A DNA stretch of 17,210 nucleotides. It comes from Anaerolineaceae bacterium UBA6801. Its GTDB lineage: Bacteria; Chloroflexota; Anaerolineae; Anaerolineales; Anaerolineaceae. Of this stretch, positions 6,410-14,384 are shown piece by piece. The translations under genes were made by a program, and so were the position numbers. Below the pieces are notes generated by a model. It did no database searches, was not told the DNA's origin, and was given only the letters and a program-made list of their open reading frames with translations. Each line of letters begins with the position of its first letter. Position 1 is the first letter of the stretch. The stretch lies in contig DKFH01000195.1 of the NCBI GenBank assembly GCA_002452315.1, positions 1 to 17,210 of the forward strand, in the 5' to 3' direction.

Positions 6410-8983
6410 CTATGCCTGGTCATCACTGATGAAGCGCCGCTTCCAATCATAGAGCAGGTTGAGGGCTTCGATGGGGGTGAGGCTGTTGATATCCAGGTCT
6501 TTGAAGGCCTCAAGCAGGGGGTTGTTTTCCGGGAAGAGGGTGAGCTGGGCTTTGACCTGTTCTTCTTTTTCCAGCGTGGTACCGGAGGAGACCTCCAGCT
6601 GGCGCAAAATTTCATGGGCGCGCTGGATGACGGGCTTGGGCAGGCCGGCGATTTGAGCCACGTGGATGCCGTAGGAACGGTCCGCTCCGCCGGGGACGAT
6701 TTTGTGCAGGAAGACCACATTGTTATCCGCTTCTGATACGGCTACATTGTAATTGCGGACCCCTGGCAGCAATTCGGCCAGCTGGGTCAGTTCGTGGTAA
6801 TGGGTGGCGAACAGTGTAGCGGCTTTTAAATTGGGGTGGCTGTGAATGTATTCCACCATGGCCCAGGCGATGGATACCCCGTCGTAGGTGCTGGTGCCCC
6901 GGCCGATCTCGTCCAGGATCAGCAGGCTGCGTGAGGTGGCATTGTGCAGGATGTTGGCCGCTTCGATCATCTCGACCATAAAGGTGGATTGGCCAGCATG
7001 GATCTCATCCTGGGCGCCGATACGGGTGAAGATGCGGTCAACCAGGCCGATTTTGGCCGCATCTGCAGGGACGAAGGAGCCCATTTGCGCCATTAACACG
7101 ATCAGCGCTACCTGGCGTAAAAAGGTCGATTTGCCACTCATATTCGGGCCGGTGATGATGCGGATGATCTCATCCTGTTCAAACACCGCGTCGTTGGGGA
7201 CAAACCGTTCAGAGACGCGCAATTTTTCCACCACCGGGTGCCGGCCGTTGATGATCTCCAGGCATTTTTCATCGACCACCTCTGGCCGGTGATATCCGTT
7301 CATTGCGGCTGTGTCTGCCAAAGCCAGGTAAGCATCCAGCTCCGCCAGGCCGCGGGCTGTCTCGAGCAAATCTTGGGCGCCCTGGGCCAATTCTGCGCAG
7401 ACCTGGTCAAATACCCGGATTTCGATCTCGTGGATCTGTTCCTCGGCATTCAAAACCAGGGTTTCGTATTCTTTGAGTTCGGGCGTGATGTACCGCTCTG
7501 CGTTGACCAGCGTCTGTTTGCGGATGTATTCTTCCGGGACCAGGTCTGTGTTTGTTTTGGTGACCTCAATATAGTAGCCATAGACCTTGTTGTAGCCGAC
7601 TTTTAGCGATTTGATCCCCGTACGCTGCTTTTCGGTCTTTTCCAGTTCCGCGATCCACTGGCGGGCATGCTGTGAGGAATCCAGGATGTTGTCCAGCTCG
7701 GCTGAAAAACCCCGGCGGATGATGCCGATATTGGCGCGTGTGGCCGGAGGCTCGTCCTGGATGGCTGCCTTCAGCAAGGCGAGCTGGTCATGGCAGGTGC
7801 GGATGCGTTGCAATATGCTGGATATGGCCGGTTCATCTGCGCTGAAAATGGCCTTCAGCTGGGGGAGCTGGGAGAGGTTCTCGCGGATGGCGACCAGGTC
7901 GCGGGGGAGGGCGTGCCCGGAAATGACCCGGGTGGTCAGGCGCTCGAGGTCGTCAAAGGCATCCAGTGCGTCCATGGCTTCAGCCCGGATGAGGCCGTGA
8001 TTGAAAAAGTAGTCTACAGCATCCAGGCGGCGTTGGATGTGGGCCACGTTGCGCAGGGGTTTGCTGACCCATTGATGCAAGAGCCTGCCGCCCATCGGGG
8101 TGCGGGTGCAATCCAGGATGCCCAACAGCGAACCATGGGCTTTACCGGAGCGGATGGTCTCCGTCAGCTCGAGGTTGCGGCGCGTTTCGGCATCCAGCAC
8201 CATGAATTCTTCCAGGGTATAGGTGGTGAGGTGATCCAGCAGTTTGAGCGATTGTCGCTGTGTGTCCTCGAGGTAAGCGAGGATAGCCCCGGCGGCGCGT
8301 ACCGCCATGGGTTTGCCCCGCAATCCGAACCCATCCAGTGAGACCACACCGAAGTGCTCTTTGAGGACATCGGTGCAGCGGTTCAATTCAAAATGCCAGC
8401 TTTCGTAGGAGGAGGTGAAACCCGGCAGACCGTCCGGCTGGGGCAGCCTATCCGGCCAGAGGATCTCCGAGGGCTGCAGCCTGAAGAGCTCCGAGCGGAG
8501 CTGATCCTCCACATCCTTGCCGGAGAGATCTGTGGCTGCAAATTCCCCAGTGGAGATATCCACGTAAGCCAGCCCTGCCCGGTGTTCCTGGAAAAAGACC
8601 GCAGCCAGGTAATTATTATTCGGCTGCTGGAGCAAGCCCGGTTCAACCACGGTCCCGGGGGTTACGACCCGCACGACCTCGCGCGGCACAAGGCCGTTTT
8701 CTGGCTCATCGGAGACCTGTTCGCAAATAGCCACGTGGTAGCCTTTGTTGATCAGCCGGGAGAGGTAATTCTCAGCGGCGTGATGCGGGATGCCAGCCAT
8801 GGGCACACGGACGCCTTTAGAGACTGGCCGAGAGGTGAGGACGATATCCAGCTCACGCGCGGTGATCTTGGCATCCTCATCGAAGGTCTCGTAAAAGTCG
8901 CCCAGGCGGAAGAACACGATCGCATCAGGATGTTGGCGTTTGATATCCAGGTATTGGCGTCGGAGCGGGGTTAATTGGCTCAT
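6410..8983 (-). CDS. mutS: DNA mismatch repair protein MutS
   Basis: MutS scans DNA for mismatches and small loops, then recruits MutL through an ATP-driven switch. At 857 residues it is a standard-length MutS1. The N-terminal mismatch domain holds the GDFYETF motif (F30 and E32 wedge/contact residues). The connector, core and clamp domains follow. The ATPase has Walker A TGPNMSGKS near residue 610, DEIGRGTSTYDG (Walker B/signature) near 685-697, and ATHYHEL. Near the end, QLTLF (813-817) is a good beta-clamp-binding pentapeptide, followed by a LTPIEALNLLYDWK helix typical of the MutS C-terminal oligomerisation region. The start at 8983 has no strong ribosome binding site. It lies 72 bp downstream of alaS on the same strand and is probably cotranscribed with it. 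No mutL is in the window. Confidence 0.97.
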   Translation of the reverse strand: MSQLTPLRRQYLDIKRQHPDAIVFFRLGDFYETFDEDAKITARELDIVLTSRPVSKGVRVPMAGIPHHAAENYLSRLINKGYHVAICEQVSDEPENGLVPREVVRVVTPGTVVEPGLLQQPNNNYLAAVFFQEHRAGLAYVDISTGEFAATDLSGKDVEDQLRSELFRLQPSEILWPDRLPQPDGLPGFTSSYESWHFELNRCTDVLKEHFGVVSLDGFGLRGKPMAVRAAGAILAYLEDTQRQSLKLLDHLTTYTLEEFMVLDAETRRNLELTETIRSGKAHGSLLGILDCTRTPMGGRLLHQWVSKPLRNVAHIQRRLDAVDYFFNHGLIRAEAMDALDAFDDLERLTTRVISGHALPRDLVAIRENLSQLPQLKAIFSADEPAISSILQRIRTCHDQLALLKAAIQDEPPATRANIGIIRRGFSAELDNILDSSQHARQWIAELEKTEKQRTGIKSLKVGYNKVYGYYIEVTKTNTDLVPEEYIRKQTLVNAERYITPELKEYETLVLNAEEQIHEIEIRVFDQVCAELAQGAQDLLETARGLAELDAYLALADTAAMNGYHRPEVVDEKCLEIINGRHPVVEKLRVSERFVPNDAVFEQDEIIRIITGPNMSGKSTFLRQVALIVLMAQMGSFVPADAAKIGLVDRIFTRIGAQDEIHAGQSTFMVEMIEAANILHNATSRSLLILDEIGRGTSTYDGVSIAWAMVEYIHSHPNLKAATLFATHYHELTQLAELLPGVRNYNVAVSEADNNVVFLHKIVPGGADRSYGIHVAQIAGLPKPVIQRAHEILRQLEVSSGTTLEKEEQVKAQLTLFPENNPLLEAFKDLDINSLTPIEALNLLYDWKRRFISDDQA

Positions 8984-9055
8984 AGGTTGTTGATGGACTC
9001 AGTTTTGCTCATCAGTCTCGAAATCGATTTATAGGACGAGACCGGGTTGGTTGGT

Positions 9056-11791
9056 TTATTTGAGCGCTTCACGGATGTAAACCTGAACCTGATCCAGGGC
9101 TTCAGCCAGTTTGGCAGCATCTTTTCCGCCGGCCTGCGCCAGGGTTGGCCGGCCGCCGCCGCCGCCACCGACAACTTTAGCAACCTTTTGGATGAGCTGA
9201 CCAGCATGCAAGCCGCGTTTGACCAGGTCTTCAGTTACAGCGGCGATCATGATCGGCTTACCATCTTGATCGGAGGCCAACACGGCCACGCCTGAGGGAT
9301 ATTTCCCCCGGAACTTATCTGCCATTTCACGCAGCGCATCGATATTAGCGTTGGGGAGAATCGCTTTCAGCACGGGGATACTCTCAACATGCTCGAGATT
9401 ATCCAATACTTCATCAAAGGCGCTTCCCACCAGTTGATGGCGTAGTTTTTCGTTTTCTTTCTCAAGGTTGCTCAAAGTCTCGAGCAGGTTTTTGATTTTG
9501 GTCAACGACTCTGCCGCCGAGGTACCCAAAAGGACATTGAGTTCGTCGAGGGTATTCATTCGCTCACGGGCACGCTGATATGCCCGCCAGCCTGTGACGG
9601 CTTCAATGCGGCGAATGCCTGCTGCGATGCTGCCTTCGTAGGTGATGAGGAACAGGCCAATATCGCCGGTTTCGTCAACGTGGGTCCCGCCGCACAATTC
9701 ATGTGAGAGGACGGAATCCTCGCCTATTTTTATGGTGCGTACGATGCTTTCGTATTTCTCACCAAACAAGGCCATCGCGCCCTCTTTAATGGCATCGTCG
9801 AGAGATTTTTGGGCAATGTGAAGTGGATAGTTGGCCAGGATGGCCTGGTTGACGTGAGCTTCAACCGCTAAAACCTGCTGGCGGGTCATCGCTTCGGGAT
9901 GGTTGAAATCAAACCGGAGATGGTCCGGCGCGACCAGTGAGCCTGCCTGCCGGGCATGCGGGCCTAGCACCTCTTGAAGGGCGGCATGGAGCAGGTGTGT
10001 GGCGGTGTGGTTGCGCATGATTTCAACCCGCCGGTCAAGATCAACCTGAGGTATGGCCAGGTCACCAACCCGTGGACTGCCCTGGGTTACTTCCCCGATG
10101 TGAACGATCATCCCCGCTGCGGGCTTGCGCATGCCGGTGACTTCGATCGTCCATTTTTCGGCGGATGCGCTGAGAATCTGCCCGGTATCAGAGACCTGGC
10201 CGCCAGATTCGACATAGAACCAGGTCTTCGGCAGCAGGACTTCAACCGGATCCCCAGGGTTGACCTGGTCCACAGGTTGACCATCCTTAATCAATGCCAA
10301 AATTTCCAATGGCGTCTCAATCGGCTGGTAGGGGTCGTACATGACACCGGTTTGGGATAATTTCTCAACTTTGATCAACTGCTCGAGGACGGCGGCATAA
10401 ACTTCGACCTCGACGCCGGATTGGTCGGCAAACTCTTTGCCTGCGCCAGAAATCAAACGATGCGTTTCCATGGCGGTTTGGTAGCCAACTGTGTCTACAT
10501 CCAAGCCCTGTTCCTGGGCGATATCGCGGGCGATTTCAAGGGGCAGCCCCAATGTGGCATACAGATCAAAGGCTTTTTCCCCTGGAAGAACCTGCTCGCC
10601 CTGGGCTTTGAGCTCGGTCAGCAGATCGTCTAAATGTTCCAGACCGGCATGAACTGTTTTGGCAAACCGTTTTTCTTCCCGGGTCAGGTTATCGAGGATA
10701 GCAGCCGCGTTGCGCTTGAGTTCAGGGAAGAAATGCCCATACTCGTCGATCACCACCTGGGCAACCTCAGCCATGAAGGGTTGATTCAGGCCCAATTTCA
10801 TACCAAAGCGGGCCGCCCGGCGCACCAGCATACGGACGATATAATTCCGGCCGATATTACCGGGCACAACGCCATCGGCGATCAGGAAAGTCGTGGCGCG
10901 GGCATGGTCCGCGATCACACGGTAGGGGGTCAGGTTGGATTCCCGCTGCGCATCGGTCTCTCCTGAAAGGTTTTGAATACAGGTGATTAGCGGCATGAAG
11001 AGATCAGTTTTGTAGTTGGAGGGGGTGTCCTGCATGATGGAGACGATGCGCTCGAAGCCCATGCCGGTGTCGACGTGTTTTTTCTCCAGGGTGACCAGCT
11101 CGGTCGGTGAGAGACGATTATATTGGATAAAGACATTGTTCCAAAATTCGAGGAATCGACCGCAATCCCCGTTGACCTGGCAGACGTGCTCCGGATCATC
11201 GCCGCATTCACAAAACTCGGGGCCGCGGTCAATGTGGATTTCGCTGTCGGGACCGCAGGGACCGGTCTCAGCCATCTCCCAGAAGTTTTCTTTGCGCCCA
11301 AAGGGGACGAGGTGGTCCGGGTTGAAACCGGGTTGTGCCAGCCAGATGTCCGCGGCTTCGCGATCTTCCGGAATCTCATTCAGCTCATCTTTGAAATAGG
11401 TGGCCCATAATTTGTCCTTGGGCAGCTTCCACACTTCCGTCAACAGTTCCCAGGCCCAGGAGATGGCTTCCTTTTTATAATAATCGCCAAAAGACCAGTT
11501 GCCGAGCATCTCGAAGAAGGTGTGATGCGTGTCGTCCCTGCCGACCTGCTCCAGGTCGTTATGTTTTCCGGAGACCCGCAAGCATTTTTGCGAGTTGACT
11601 GCGCGGCTGTAGGGCCGCTGGTCGGTGCCGAGGAAAACGTCTTTAAACTGCACCATCCCAGCGTTGGTGAACAATAAGGTAGAGTCACCGCCCGGTACCA
11701 GGGATGATGAAGGGACAAATGTGTGACCTCGTTCGGCAAAAAAATCGATAAAACTTTGCCGAATCTCCGCCCCGGTGGGTTTTTCTGGCAT
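9056..11791 (-). CDS. alaS: Alanine-tRNA ligase
   Basis: AlaRS charges tRNA(Ala) with alanine and hydrolyses mischarged Ser- or Gly-tRNA(Ala). With the ATG at 11791 (AGGAGA at 11796-11801) the protein has 911 residues. Upstream in-frame ATGs, up to 11935, would add an unrelated tail. Domains in order: a class II catalytic domain (about 1-260, motif 1 region F-x-x-RGHTFVPSSSLVP, motif 2 with SQKCLRVSGKHNDLE), with GPCGPDSEI and a cysteine-rich FCECG...C...DC segment before RFLEFWN; and a tRNA-recognition helical domain. Then the editing domain with H595-x-x-x-H599 and C700-GGTH704 zinc ligands, a coiled-coil (about 755-800), and the C-Ala domain ending in a GGGGGGRPTLAQAGG loop. It is divergent from azlC across a 197-bp spacer, with no T-box or other leader visible. 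Confidence 0.97.
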   Translation of the reverse strand: MPEKPTGAEIRQSFIDFFAERGHTFVPSSSLVPGGDSTLLFTNAGMVQFKDVFLGTDQRPYSRAVNSQKCLRVSGKHNDLEQVGRDDTHHTFFEMLGNWSFGDYYKKEAISWAWELLTEVWKLPKDKLWATYFKDELNEIPEDREAADIWLAQPGFNPDHLVPFGRKENFWEMAETGPCGPDSEIHIDRGPEFCECGDDPEHVCQVNGDCGRFLEFWNNVFIQYNRLSPTELVTLEKKHVDTGMGFERIVSIMQDTPSNYKTDLFMPLITCIQNLSGETDAQRESNLTPYRVIADHARATTFLIADGVVPGNIGRNYIVRMLVRRAARFGMKLGLNQPFMAEVAQVVIDEYGHFFPELKRNAAAILDNLTREEKRFAKTVHAGLEHLDDLLTELKAQGEQVLPGEKAFDLYATLGLPLEIARDIAQEQGLDVDTVGYQTAMETHRLISGAGKEFADQSGVEVEVYAAVLEQLIKVEKLSQTGVMYDPYQPIETPLEILALIKDGQPVDQVNPGDPVEVLLPKTWFYVESGGQVSDTGQILSASAEKWTIEVTGMRKPAAGMIVHIGEVTQGSPRVGDLAIPQVDLDRRVEIMRNHTATHLLHAALQEVLGPHARQAGSLVAPDHLRFDFNHPEAMTRQQVLAVEAHVNQAILANYPLHIAQKSLDDAIKEGAMALFGEKYESIVRTIKIGEDSVLSHELCGGTHVDETGDIGLFLITYEGSIAAGIRRIEAVTGWRAYQRARERMNTLDELNVLLGTSAAESLTKIKNLLETLSNLEKENEKLRHQLVGSAFDEVLDNLEHVESIPVLKAILPNANIDALREMADKFRGKYPSGVAVLASDQDGKPIMIAAVTEDLVKRGLHAGQLIQKVAKVVGGGGGGRPTLAQAGGKDAAKLAEALDQVQVYIREALK

Positions 11792-11988
11792 AAAATCTCC
11801 TAACACGGTTAAATTAGATGAAAGCCCATAAATTATACGATATTTGAACATGGGTTGGGAGATACATTTCAGAGCGTTATTAAAAACCATTGCAGGGTCT
11901 TGAAGCTGCCCTGTTGAATTTTTCCCATTATCCAAAGCACATCGTATAATGGATACCGTTTAACTGATGTAATTGATATTTTGAGATT
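11792..11988. promoter_or_regulatory. Divergent alaS/azlC intergenic region with paired -10-like sites
   Basis: This 197-bp AT-rich spacer separates two divergent starts. A perfect 10-bp inverted repeat, ATTATACGAT (11832-11841) and ATCGTATAAT (11941-11950), places a TATAAT hexamer on each strand facing its gene, at 11832-11837 for alaS and 11945-11950 for azlC. Neither has a convincing -35 hexamer at the usual distance. The leaders would be roughly 35-40 nt for both genes. Confidence 0.4.
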
Positions 11989-12702
11989 ATGGTTGGAAAA
12001 GGCAAATTTCTGGGTAAGCGCACCGATTTGGCCTGGCTGCGCGGCGTGATTGCTGCAGTTCCCATTGTGCTGGGTTACTTGCCAGTGGGCTTTGCCTTTG
12101 GCGTTTTGGCGCAAAAAGCGGGTTTAAGCATCTTCCACACCCTCCTGATGTCGGTGGTGGTCTTTGCAGGTTCAGCCCAATTGATCGCGGTGGGGTTGTT
12201 CGCGGCAAATTTAGCGCCGATTTCGATCATCCTGACGACCTTTATCGTTAACTTACGGCACTTGCTCTTTTCTGCAGCGATTTTTCCGCACATTGCTGAG
12301 TGGCGCAAGGGGGAACTGGCGGGTTTTGCCTATGAGCTGACCGATGAGACATTTGCTTTGCATACCACACGTTTCCAGATGCAGGCTGTTGAAAAAGGCG
12401 AGGCCTTTGCCATCAACCTGACCTCGCACCTGGCGTGGATCATTGGCAGCGGATTGGGGGCTATGACCGGCCACCTGGTGGCGGAGGTCGAACCTTTTGG
12501 TTTGGATTATGTCTTGCCAGCCATGTTCATTGCGTTACTGGTGATGCAAATTAAACAAAACTCCGAGGTGTGGGCGGCCGTGATGGGGGGCCTTGCCTCC
12601 GTGGCTTTGTCCCTGTTGGGATTAGCACAATGGCATGTGATCATTGGCACGGTGATAGGCGCCGCGTTTGGCGCATGGATAGGCTTATGGAAGAAAGCGT
12701 GA
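11989..12702 (+). CDS. azlC: AzlC-type branched-chain amino acid exporter, large subunit
   Basis: AzlC (YgaZ in E. coli) is the larger membrane subunit of the two-component LIV-E exporter, which moves branched-chain amino acids or analogues such as azaleucine, and in some bacteria methionine, out of the cell. The 237-residue protein starts with a basic N-terminus, then the family opening (LRGVIAAVPIVLGYLPVGFAFG) and several hydrophobic segments. The conserved NLRHLLFSAAIFP and ELTDETFAL stretches (about residues 87-120) mark the family. The ribosome binding site is weak (TTGAG). Its stop overlaps azlD, as expected for subunits made together. The true substrate cannot be read from sequence. 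Confidence 0.93.
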   Translation: MVGKGKFLGKRTDLAWLRGVIAAVPIVLGYLPVGFAFGVLAQKAGLSIFHTLLMSVVVFAGSAQLIAVGLFAANLAPISIILTTFIVNLRHLLFSAAIFPHIAEWRKGELAGFAYELTDETFALHTTRFQMQAVEKGEAFAINLTSHLAWIIGSGLGAMTGHLVAEVEPFGLDYVLPAMFIALLVMQIKQNSEVWAAVMGGLASVALSLLGLAQWHVIIGTVIGAAFGAWIGLWKKA

Positions 12703-13013
12703 TCTTGCTGACGATAATCGGGATGGCTGCGGTCACCTATGTACCGCGGCTGGTTCCTTTATTAGCCCTCTCGGGTAAGAAATTGCCCCCGGCGGTCACC
12801 GCCTGGTTGCGGCATGTCCCACCGGCCGTCCTGGCGGCGATGCTGTTGCCCTTGATATTAATGCCTGATGGCGCACTCACACTGGGGTTTGATAACCGCT
12901 TCTTTTGGGCTGCACTTCCCACCTTTTTTGCCGCCGTGCTTTCGAAAAGCTTGTTCATCCCCGTCATGATCGGTATGCTGGTGGTGATTGTGTGGCGTTG
13001 GGTGGGGGGATAG
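12687..13013 (+). CDS. azlD: AzlD-type branched-chain amino acid exporter, small subunit
   Basis: AzlD (YgaH-like) is the small partner of AzlC. With the ATG at 12687 the protein has 108 residues. The in-frame ATG at 12675 and a GTG at 12699 are also possible, and none has a strong ribosome binding site, which fits translational coupling to azlC through the 16-bp overlap. It shows the family pattern: a first membrane helix with G-M-A-A-V-T-Y-x-PR near residues 12-22, the loop LRHVPPAVLAAMLLP, and two more hydrophobic segments (about 70-86 and 91-105) ending VWRWVGG. No clear terminator follows; the downstream 13014-13130 region holds only weak inverted repeats and a short tandem repeat. Confidence 0.9.
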   Translation: MEESVILLTIIGMAAVTYVPRLVPLLALSGKKLPPAVTAWLRHVPPAVLAAMLLPLILMPDGALTLGFDNRFFWAALPTFFAAVLSKSLFIPVMIGMLVVIVWRWVGG

Positions 13014-13083
13014 GTCAAAGGATCATCACAGCGGCATATTTTCCCATCTGACGTTAAACGGGTGATCAGGCGTCACATCGATC

Positions 13084-13110
13084 ATTCACCATTCACCATT
13101 CACCATTCAC
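13084..13110. repeat. Short tandem repeat of the 7-mer ATTCACC (about 3.9 copies)
   Basis: Four consecutive units of ATTCACC, the last one base short, lie in the convergent spacer between azlD and the 53-codon gene. The array is outside any coding region. Such heptamer runs are common simple-sequence tracts prone to slippage. Confidence 0.8.
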
Positions 13111-13130
13111 TGCCCAAGCATTTGCCTGGC

Positions 13131-13292
13131 TCAATCCTGGGCGCGTTCCAACTCGCCCTCAAACAATGGACCTTGTGTGCCGCTGACGCTAAAGCCGTCA
13201 CTCTCCAGGTCTTCCTGGCGCACCTCGGTGACCTTGATCACGGGTGCATTGCCCAGGGCTTCACCAATCGCCTGAGCAAATTTTTCTGTCAT
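13131..13292 (-). CDS. Small conserved-looking protein of unknown function (53 residues)
   Basis: A 53-residue frame starts at the ATG at 13292, preceded by a very good ribosome binding site (GGGAGGA, 13301-13307, 8 bases upstream), and stops at 13131-13133. The protein begins MTEKFAQAIGEALGNAP and is acidic and polar, with no membrane segment or cysteine. It has a predicted N-terminal helix and an alternating stretch (VIKVTEV) that could be a strand. I do not recognise the family. It lies 116 bp downstream of recR on the same strand. The gap is AT-rich and could hold its own promoter, but no good hexamer pair was found. Support for its being real comes from the ribosome binding site and reading-frame composition only. 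Confidence 0.55.
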   Translation of the reverse strand: MTEKFAQAIGEALGNAPVIKVTEVRQEDLESDGFSVSGTQGPLFEGELERAQD

Positions 13293-13408
13293 CTATTTAT
13301 TCCTCCCTGTAATGTAGTGTATAGAAAAGCCGTTCGTTCAAACCGCACTCGTGTTTATATTAAAGATTATTTCGCATAGATATAGAGTTTTGTTGCTGGT
13401 TATTTAGT

Positions 13409-14017
13409 TTATTCTAAATTTTCACGGCCGGCAAGGGCTCGCAACAGGGTGTTCTGATCGGCATACTCCAGGTCTCCACCTACGGGCAGGCCGCGTGCCA
13501 GCCGGGTGACGCGAATGCCCAGCGGTGCGATCTGCTCATGCAGATACATGGCCGTTGCGTCGCCCTCCATGCTCGGGTTTGTAGCCAGGATGACTTCTTT
13601 GAAGTCCTGGGATTGCAACCGTTTGATCAATGCCTCAATCTTCAGGTCTTCTGGGCCAATGCCTTCGATGGGGGAGAGCACGCCTTGCAAGACATGGTAG
13701 AGCCCGTTATACCCAGCGGTTTTTTCGATAGCCAGCACATCCAGGGGCTCTTCCACCACGCATAATGTCAGTCGGTCCCGCTGTGGGCTGGTGCATATCT
13801 CACACGTTGGCCGGTCTTTATGGGTAATATTAAAGCATACTTCGCATAGACCTGTGTCCGCTTTGATACCTATCAGAGCCTGGGAGAGGTTGTTTGCCAG
13901 ATCTTCCGGTGCGCGTAAAAGGTAAAAGGTCAGCCGTGAGGCGGTTTTCGGTCCAATGCCAGGCAGGCGGGCAAAGGCATCGATCAAGTTCCGAACGGGT
14001 TCAGGCAGGGTGCGCAT
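13409..14017 (-). CDS. recR: Recombination protein RecR
   Basis: RecR acts with RecO (and RecF) to load RecA on single-stranded gaps during recombinational repair. The 202-residue protein has full length. It shows the N-terminal helix-hairpin-helix (ARLPGIGPKTASRL, about 16-29), the C4 zinc finger C58-x2-C61 ... C72-x2-C75, and a Toprim domain starting VVEEPLDVLAIE (about 87-98). It ends with the C-terminal segment RLARGLPVGGDLEYAD (Walker-like). The start at 14017 lies only 8 bp after the ybaB stop, with a weak ribosome binding site, so translation is probably coupled. Confidence 0.97.
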   Translation of the reverse strand: MRTLPEPVRNLIDAFARLPGIGPKTASRLTFYLLRAPEDLANNLSQALIGIKADTGLCEVCFNITHKDRPTCEICTSPQRDRLTLCVVEEPLDVLAIEKTAGYNGLYHVLQGVLSPIEGIGPEDLKIEALIKRLQSQDFKEVILATNPSMEGDATAMYLHEQIAPLGIRVTRLARGLPVGGDLEYADQNTLLRALAGRENLE

Positions 14018-14025
14018 GGGATCGT

Positions 14026-14361
14026 TTACAGGCCCAGGCCGCCCAGCATATCGGTAAAGGGGCTCATCTTATCGTTGGCGAGTTGACGGGATTGATCCAA
14101 CGCGGCGTTCACACCGCTTGTGATCAGGTCCTGCAACATCTCCACATCGGCGTCTTCCAATAATTCGGGCAAAATTTCAACCGATTTGCAGACCTGGTCC
14201 CCGGACATGGTCACACTGATCGCACCACCGCCCACGGTTGCTGTGACGGTCTCGTCAGCCAGTTCCGCCTGGGCTTGTGCCATCTGCTCCTGCATTTGTT
14301 GAAATTGGGCCATCATGCCGCCGCCTTTTGCTGGCCGCGGTCGGTTATATCCTTTTGCCAT
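14026..14361 (-). CDS. ybaB: YbaB/EbfC family nucleoid-associated protein
   Basis: YbaB/EbfC proteins are small dimeric DNA-binding proteins associated with the nucleoid, encoded between dnaX and recR in many bacteria. This 111-residue protein has a basic, glycine-rich N-terminal tail (RPRPAKGGGMM) and a glutamine-rich amphipathic helix (FQQMQEQMAQAQAEL). The beta-strand core follows (VTATVGGGAISVTMSGD) with the C-terminal helix E-DAD-VEMLQDLITSGVNAAL typical of the family. The start at 14361 has AAAGGA a few bases upstream. It lies 23 bp from the dnaX stop and 8 bp before recR, forming one operon. Confidence 0.95.
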   Translation of the reverse strand: MAKGYNRPRPAKGGGMMAQFQQMQEQMAQAQAELADETVTATVGGGAISVTMSGDQVCKSVEILPELLEDADVEMLQDLITSGVNAALDQSRQLANDKMSPFTDMLGGLGL

Positions 14362-14384
14362 CTTGTTTTCCTTTCATTTGACGA

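Noticed and set aside
8354..8974. A 206-codon open frame on the + strand opposite mutS, and a 183-codon one at 7790-8341.
   Set aside because: Both lie fully inside a convincing mutS on the other strand. They show no domain pattern or ribosome binding site, and are antisense shadows of the codon use of mutS.
11890..11920. CAGGG/CCCTG hairpin followed by T-rich sequence upstream of azlC, as an attenuator.
   Set aside because: The stem is only 5 bp. It lies upstream of the azlC -10 candidate and so outside that transcript, and it points the wrong way for alaS.
11791..11935. An N-terminal extension of alaS by 48 codons to an upstream ATG.
   Set aside because: The extra residues match nothing in AlaS, and the ATG at 11791 has a proper ribosome binding site and the family's usual N-terminus. 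The extension also covers the likely promoter.
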